Assembly: GCF_945952055.1 (NCBI RefSeq)
Contig: NZ_CAMFHB010000023.1
Location: 32,670 to 96,669, forward strand
Source: an uncultured Alsobacter sp.
GTDB lineage: Bacteria > Pseudomonadota > Alphaproteobacteria > Rhizobiales > Beijerinckiaceae
Length of the DNA stretch: 64,000 bases
Direction: 5' to 3'
Shown: piece by piece, positions 59,309 to 64,000 of the stretch
Layout: every line of letters begins with the position of its first letter
How positions within the stretch are numbered: position 1 is the stretch's first letter
Notes under the pieces: generated by a model
Told to the model about the DNA's origin: nothing
The model's input: only the letters and a program-made list of their open reading frames with translations
Databases searched by the model: none
Translations under genes and position numbers: made by a program

Positions 59309-60565
59309 TCAGAACCGCGCCGCGCTGTAGGGCGCGGGGTCGGTGAACGGGGTGGCGCCGGTGACGAGTTCGGCGATCAGTCGGCCGGTGACCGCCGACA
59401 TCGTCAGCCCGTGATGGGCGTGGCCGAAGGCGAACCACAATCCGGGGTGTCGCGGTGCCGGACCGATGACGGGCACCATGTCGGGCGTGGCCGGGCGGTT
59501 GCCCATCCAGGGCCTCGCGTCGAGCCGGGTCTCCAGCGGAAACAGGCGCCGGGCGTGCGGTTCGGTGCGGGCGAGTTGCACGGGCGTGGGTGGGGCGTCG
59601 CGCAGCGCGAACTCGGCGCCCGTGGTCAGGCGGATGCCGCGCGCCATCGGCGCCAGGACGTAGCCCTTGTCGGCGTCGAGCAGCGTGTGGTTCAGGACCG
59701 CGTTGCCGGCCGGCCGGTAGTGCATGTGATAGCCGCGCTTGACGGCCATCGGCAGCCTGTAGCCGAGCGGGCCATAGACCGTGTCGGACCACGGCCCGAG
59801 GGCCACCACCACGTCGCGCGCGGCGACCGGTCCGGCCTCGGTCTTCACGCTCCAGCGGCCCGCACTCTGCTGGCCCGTGCTCTCCTGGACCAGCGTGGCC
59901 GCGTCGCCGTGAAGGAAAGCCCCGCCGCGCGCCCGGAAGAGGTTCAGGTAGGCCATCGACAGGGCGGCCGGATCGCTCACGCAGACGGGGTCGTGGTAGT
60001 GCACCGCGCCGGCCAGCGTCTCCTGCAGGTTCGGCTCCAGCTTCGCCAGCCCCGCCGCGTCGACGATCTCGAAGTGAAGCCGGAACGGCTTGAGCAGCCG
60101 CGCCGCCGCGAGCGCCTCCTCGAACTTGCGCGGCGAGCGGAAGATCTTCACCCAGCCGGTACGACGCAGGAGCGCTTCCGCCCCCGATGCCGCGATCAGC
60201 GGCTCGTGCTCCGCCAAGCAGTTCTCGATGAGGGGCAGGACCGCCCGCATCGCCTGCTCGTGGCTCTCGGGCTCCGAGGCGCGCCAGAAGCGCCACAGGA
60301 AGGGCAGCAGCTTGGGTAGGGCGGAGGGGTGGTAGTAGGCCTCGGGCGCGCCGTTCAAGGCATAGCGGGCGAGGTCGCCGAGCCGGCGCGGAAAGGCGTA
60401 GGGATAGATCGAGGCGCGCTCGATGATGCCGGCATTGCCGAAGCTGGTGCCCTGCCCCGCCTCCTGCCGGTCGACCAGCGCCACCGAGCGGCCCGCATCC
60501 TGGAGCTTCAGGGCGGTGGCCAGGCCGATGATCCCTGCGCCCAGCACCACTGCGTCGCGCTGCAT
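59309..60565 (-). CDS. FAD-dependent D-amino-acid dehydrogenase-like protein (418 aa)
   Basis: DAO-fold flavoprotein with N-terminal LGAGIIGLATALKL, TSFGNAGIIERAS and C-terminal GHAHHGLTMSAVTGRLI. It is related to the enzyme at 47482-48714 and could oxidise another D-amino acid or a sarcosine-like compound. The substrate is not evident. It is divergent from the BASS-type transporter gene at 60672, with about 106 bp between them. Confidence 0.83.
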   Translation of the reverse strand: MQRDAVVLGAGIIGLATALKLQDAGRSVALVDRQEAGQGTSFGNAGIIERASIYPYAFPRRLGDLARYALNGAPEAYYHPSALPKLLPFLWRFWRASEPESHEQAMRAVLPLIENCLAEHEPLIAASGAEALLRRTGWVKIFRSPRKFEEALAAARLLKPFRLHFEIVDAAGLAKLEPNLQETLAGAVHYHDPVCVSDPAALSMAYLNLFRARGGAFLHGDAATLVQESTGQQSAGRWSVKTEAGPVAARDVVVALGPWSDTVYGPLGYRLPMAVKRGYHMHYRPAGNAVLNHTLLDADKGYVLAPMARGIRLTTGAEFALRDAPPTPVQLARTEPHARRLFPLETRLDARPWMGNRPATPDMVPVIGPAPRHPGLWFAFGHAHHGLTMSAVTGRLIAELVTGATPFTDPAPYSAARF

Positions 60566-60671
60566 TGCTTTGTCCGTGGCTCCATGCTCGATTGCGCCGC
60601 GACAATAGAGGCAGGACGGGCCAGCGTCAGCAGGCTGCTTTGCCTCAGCCCGTTCCTGCCGTGCGGATCTC

Positions 60672-61631
60672 GTGACCGGTCTCGTTCAAGCCCTGATCCG
60701 CAGCCTGGCCTGGGTCGGCCGCCATGGCGCCGCCGGCTTCGCCATCGCGATCATCGCGGGCATCGCCTTGCCGGGCCTGGCCAACACCTTCCGGCCGGTC
60801 CTGCCCGTCACGATCTTCCTGTTCGTGGCCCTCACCTTCGCCAGGGCCGATTTCGCCGGCGTGCGCCGCGTCTTCGCGGCCAGGCAACGACTGGTGCTGA
60901 TGACCGGCTGGATCACGCTGTGCATGCCGGTGATCATCCTGCCCTCCGTCATGGCGATCGGGCGCGACCACATCGAGCCCGGGCTCCTGCTCGGCATCGC
61001 CCTCGTGGCGGCCGCGCCGCCGCTCATGGGGTTTCCGGCCTATGCCGCCCTGCTCGGCCTCGACAACAGCATCGGCATCGCGCTCCTGCTGATCACCTTG
61101 GCCGCAACGCCGCTGATCGCGCCCTCGATGGCCTCGCTGGTGGCCGGCGCCGCGGTGCCGATCGACCCGGTCGTGCTGAGCCTGCGCCTCGCCACCCTGC
61201 TCGGCGGCGCCGGCCTGCTCGCGCTGCTCCTGCGCCGTTTCGTCGGCCCACCGCGGCTGGCGCGGCTGCGCCACGAACTCGATGGCCTCAACGTGCTCAT
61301 CTATTTCGTGTTCGCCATCGCCGCCATGGACGGGGTGATCGACGCGGCCCTGAACACGCCCGGCACGGTCGCGCTCCATCTGGCCGTGGGCAGCGGGATC
61401 GCGGTGGTCGGACTGGCGACCACCTACGCGCTGATGCGCCCCATCGGGCGCCCCGACGCCTTCGTGCTCGGCCTGGGCACCGGCATGCGCAACAGCGGGC
61501 TCCTCGTCGCGAGCCTCGGCGCCGCCTGCCCCACCACGACCTACCTGTTCTTCTCCCTCCTGCAGATCCCGATCTACTGCGCGCCGCTGGTCGTCGGGCC
61601 GCTCGTGCGAAGGCTCAAGGCCTCTCCCTGA
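60672..61631 (+). CDS. BASS-type membrane transporter-like protein (319 aa)
   Basis: Nine or ten hydrophobic segments in the pattern of the bile acid:sodium symporter (BASS) superfamily, with GLGTGMRNSGLLVASLGA, a conserved region near the second crossing helix. It may move a small organic anion together with sodium. GTG start at 60672 is used; no obvious Shine-Dalgarno element. Substrate unknown. Confidence 0.65.
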   Translation: MTGLVQALIRSLAWVGRHGAAGFAIAIIAGIALPGLANTFRPVLPVTIFLFVALTFARADFAGVRRVFAARQRLVLMTGWITLCMPVIILPSVMAIGRDHIEPGLLLGIALVAAAPPLMGFPAYAALLGLDNSIGIALLLITLAATPLIAPSMASLVAGAAVPIDPVVLSLRLATLLGGAGLLALLLRRFVGPPRLARLRHELDGLNVLIYFVFAIAAMDGVIDAALNTPGTVALHLAVGSGIAVVGLATTYALMRPIGRPDAFVLGLGTGMRNSGLLVASLGAACPTTTYLFFSLLQIPIYCAPLVVGPLVRRLKASP

Positions 61632-61727
61632 GCGCTGGCCCGCCGGTTGCACGGCTCCTGGCCAAGTACCCCGTCCGGTTCGACGGGGCCGGACGCCCCG
61701 AGGCGGGGCATCAGGAAGGAGACGGTC

Positions 61728-62411
61728 ATGGTCGCAGCTTTGGGAATGGCAGGACTTTCAACCGCTTACAGCCTCTTCAAGATGCTGCAGGCGCGATCGT
61801 CGGGTGCCTCGTCCGGCTCCACCGCGGGGACCCAGGACGCCTCCGCCACCGGGCAAAATCTGCCGACGGGGACGACGGGGCCGGCAAGTTTCGACCCGGC
61901 GGCGCTGTTCTCCGCCCTCGACGCGGACAAGAGCGGCGGCATCAGCAAGGACGAACTCTCCACCGGCCTGAAGACGGCCCGCAACAGTTCCTCGGCGGCG
62001 GCGAGCGCCATCGATCCGCGCACCTTCGGCGCATTGCTCTCCGTGCAGGAGGCCAGCCAGCAGTCGAACCGCGCCAGCAAGCTGTTCGACAAGCTCGACG
62101 CCGACAAGAGCGGCGCCATCTCCATGGACGAGCTCACCGCGGGCCTGGCCGGCAGCAAGCAGGTCGATGCCAGCAAGAACGGGCTCGATGCCCTGTTCGC
62201 CATGATCGACAAGGACAAGGACGGCAAGATCTCGGCCGACGAGCTGAAGTCGGCCATGGAGAACGCCGCCCAGAACCGGCATGGCCGCCACCATCGTCAC
62301 GAATGGTCGGGCCTGACGGCGTCGACGCCGACGACCACCACGTCGACCACGACGAGCGCGACGGCGGGCACGACGGCCACCGCCGACACCACGCAGAGCG
62401 CGGCCGCCTGA
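61728..62411 (+). CDS. EF-hand protein with Thr-rich tail (227 aa)
   Basis: Three canonical EF-hand loops: 65-76, 124-135 and 161-172 (DADKSGGISKDE, DADKSGAISMDE, DKDKDGKISADE), each with Asp/Ser at 1, 3, 5, Gly at 6 and Glu at 12. A His-rich patch (RHGRHHRHEW) and a Thr/Ser/Ala-rich tail (200-227) follow. The N-terminus has a weak hydrophobic stretch but no clear signal peptide. AAGGAG lies nine bases before ATG. Probably a calcium sensor or buffer; role unknown. Confidence 0.82.
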   Translation: MVAALGMAGLSTAYSLFKMLQARSSGASSGSTAGTQDASATGQNLPTGTTGPASFDPAALFSALDADKSGGISKDELSTGLKTARNSSSAAASAIDPRTFGALLSVQEASQQSNRASKLFDKLDADKSGAISMDELTAGLAGSKQVDASKNGLDALFAMIDKDKDGKISADELKSAMENAAQNRHGRHHRHEWSGLTASTPTTTTSTTTSATAGTTATADTTQSAAA

Positions 62412-62501
62412 CGCAGCGCGAGGAGAGCCCTCTCCTGATCGCGGTGCGAATCGCAACCTGACGAATTGCATCCCGGGTCCCGGGGTGCTACCGGCGCGGA
62501 C

Positions 62502-63179
62502 ATGACCCGTCCGCTCCTCATCGCCCCCTCCATCCTGGCCTCGGACTTCTCCAGGCTGGGCGAGGAAGTCCGCGCAATCGACGCCGCCGGCGCCGACTGG
62601 ATCCACCTCGACGTGATGGACGGTCACTTCGTGCCGAACATCACCTTCGGCCCGGACGTGATCAAGGCGCTGCGGCCGCATTCGCAGAAGGTCTTCGACG
62701 CCCACCTGATGATCGCCCCCTGCGATCCCTACCTCGAGGCCTTCGCCAAGGCGGGCTGCGACATCATCACCGTGCATGCCGAGGCGGGCCCGCATCTGCA
62801 CAGGTCGCTGCAGGCGATCCGTTCGCTCGGCAAGAAAGCGGGGGTGTCGATCAACCCGGGCACGCCCGAGGGCGTGCTCGAATACGTGCTCGACCGCGTG
62901 GACCTGATCCTGCTGATGACGGTGAACCCCGGCTTCGGCGGTCAGGCCTTCATCCCCGAGGTGGTCGAGAAGGTGCGCCGCGTGAAGGCCATGGTCGGCG
63001 ACCGGCCCATCGACATCGAGATCGACGGCGGCGTCACGCCCGAAACGGCCCCTCTCGTGGCGGCGGCGGGCGCCAACGCGCTCGTGGCCGGCTCCGCCGT
63101 GTTCAAGGGCGGCGCAAGCGCCTACGCCGCCAACATCGAGGCCATCCGCGAGGCGGCCCAAGCCAGGAGAGAAGCATGA
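62502..63179 (+). CDS. rpe: Ribulose-phosphate 3-epimerase (225 aa)
   Basis: Interconverts ribulose 5-phosphate and xylulose 5-phosphate. Motifs [48 protein letters not shown] and EIDGGV carry the metal ligands and phosphate site of the TIM barrel. Start at [11 protein letters not shown]. The stop overlaps the purB start as ATGA. Confidence 0.95.
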   Translation: MTRPLLIAPSILASDFSRLGEEVRAIDAAGADWIHLDVMDGHFVPNITFGPDVIKALRPHSQKVFDAHLMIAPCDPYLEAFAKAGCDIITVHAEAGPHLHRSLQAIRSLGKKAGVSINPGTPEGVLEYVLDRVDLILLMTVNPGFGGQAFIPEVVEKVRRVKAMVGDRPIDIEIDGGVTPETAPLVAAAGANALVAGSAVFKGGASAYAANIEAIREAAQARREA

Positions 63180-64000
63180 TTCCGCGTTACAGCCGGCCGG
63201 AGATGGTGTCGATCTGGTCTCCGGAGGCGCGCTTCCGGATCTGGTTCGAGATCGAGGCCCATGCCTGCGACGCGCTGGCCGAGATCGGCGTGATCCCGAA
63301 GGAGGCCGCCCGCACCATCTGGGAGAAGGGCGGCAAGGCCGAGTTCAACGTCGCGCGCATCGACGAGATCGAGCGCGAGACCAAGCACGACGTCATCGCC
63401 TTCCTGACGCATCTGGGCGAGTTCGTCGGCCCGGATTCGCGCTTCATCCACCAGGGCATGACGTCGTCCGACGTCCTCGACACCTGCCTCAACGTGCAGC
63501 TGACCCGTGCCGCGGACCTGCTGATCGCCGATGTCGACGCGCTGCTCGCCGCCCTCGAGCGCCGGGCCTTCGAACAAAAGACGACACCGACGATCGGGCG
63601 GTCGCACGGCATTCACGCCGAGCCGACCACGTTCGGCGTGAAGCTCGCCTATGCCCATGCCGAGTTCCAGCGCGCGCGCGCAAGGCTCGTGGCCGCCCGC
63701 GAGGAGGTCGCGACCTGCGCGATCTCCGGTGCCGTCGGCACCTTCGCCAACGTCGACCCGCGCGTCGAGGAACACGTCGCCAAGGCCATGGGCCTGAAGC
63801 CCGAGCCCGTGTCGACGCAGGTCATCCCGCGCGACCGTCACGCGATGTTCTTCGCCACCCTCGGCGTGGTCGCCTCCTCCATCGAGCGCCTCGCCATCGA
63901 GGTGCGCCACCTGCAGCGCTCCGAGGTGCTGGAGGCCGAGGAATACTTCTCGCCGGGCCAGAAGGGCTCCTCGGCGATGCCGCACAAGCGCAACCCGGTC
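63176..64000 (+). CDS. purB: Adenylosuccinate lyase (N-terminal part; runs off the window)
   Basis: The frame begins [20 protein letters not shown] and continues to the edge with no stop, so about 275 residues are seen of about 435. The His in [14 protein letters not shown] and the signature [10 protein letters not shown] mark the fumarase/aspartase superfamily enzyme PurB, which acts twice in purine synthesis. The start ATG overlaps the rpe stop by 4 bp, so the two are translationally coupled. Confidence 0.95.
   Translation, partial: MIPRYSRPEMVSIWSPEARFRIWFEIEAHACDALAEIGVIPKEAARTIWEKGGKAEFNVARIDEIERETKHDVIAFLTHLGEFVGPDSRFIHQGMTSSDVLDTCLNVQLTRAADLLIADVDALLAALERRAFEQKTTPTIGRSHGIHAEPTTFGVKLAYAHAEFQRARARLVAAREEVATCAISGAVGTFANVDPRVEEHVAKAMGLKPEPVSTQVIPRDRHAMFFATLGVVASSIERLAIEVRHLQRSEVLEAEEYFSPGQKGSSAMPHKRNPV

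Overview
The window is high-GC DNA with gene content typical of an alphaproteobacterium of the Hyphomicrobiales (Rhizobiales). Pointers are a DUF3126 protein, a Usg-family protein, a bacteriophytochrome-era Fe-S (6-4) photolyase, an NrsF/DUF1109 protein, CtrA-type TTAA-N7-TTAA sites, the Anbu operon, and intergenic palindromes of the kind common in this order. Assignment below order level is not supported. I see no insertion sequence, prophage, CRISPR array or rRNA operon. There is one tRNA, tRNA-Leu(TAA).

Layout. 1-10 kb: end of an unknown gene, a tandem PilZ protein, a BTAD/TPR regulator divergent from a two-gene PLP-enzyme operon (cysteine-synthase-like enzyme plus group II decarboxylase), a transglutaminase-like Cys peptidase behind CtrA-type sites, an orphan NrsF-like protein, a gamma-carbonic-anhydrase-like protein and several small hypotheticals. 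10-21 kb: cysE, a crotonase-fold protein lacking both usual glutamates, two translationally coupled alpha/beta hydrolases, a flavin monooxygenase, tRNA-Leu, an acyl-CoA/ACP synthetase, gpt, a CinA-type protein, sfsA, an FkbM methyltransferase, map and radC. 22-26.4 kb: a putative sigma-54 promoter followed by permuted ATP-grasp, alpha-E, transglutaminase-fold and Anbu proteasome-like genes. 26.5-35.5 kb: a GGDEF-EAL protein, an ExoD-like protein, an NMT1/SsuA-type ABC importer, Usg, an Fe-S photolyase, an SDR and a 50-residue DUF2256 protein.

35.5-45.5 kb is a long minus-strand molybdenum-hydroxylase cluster of the cox type: coxG, coxS, coxL, coxM, coxD, coxE, a split XdhC pair, a molybdopterin-binding protein and MocA. 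CoxL carries the form II motif AYRGAGR, so the substrate is probably not CO. 45.6-49.8 kb is a hydroxyproline-type catabolic set: two-subunit aconitase X, a D-amino-acid dehydrogenase and a two-cysteine hydroxyproline epimerase. 50-56 kb is a complete branched-chain amino acid ABC transporter (livHMGF, a small membrane protein, livJ) with its own putative sigma-54 promoter. 56-64 kb: betaine-homocysteine methyltransferase, ccdA, a P1 peptidase, a second DadA-like oxidase, a BASS-type transporter, an EF-hand protein, rpe and the start of purB.

A theme that ties parts together is nitrogen scavenging. The Anbu operon and the liv operon both have GG-N10-GC sigma-54 promoter matches, and the hydroxyproline genes lie next to liv. 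The strongest candidates for new biology are the sigma-54-driven Anbu operon with a Ser-for-Cys transglutaminase-fold protein, the regulator-PLP synthase-PLP decarboxylase cassette, and the form II cox cluster. Three families of intergenic palindromes are scattered through the window, and both copies of one family lie inside the cox cluster.
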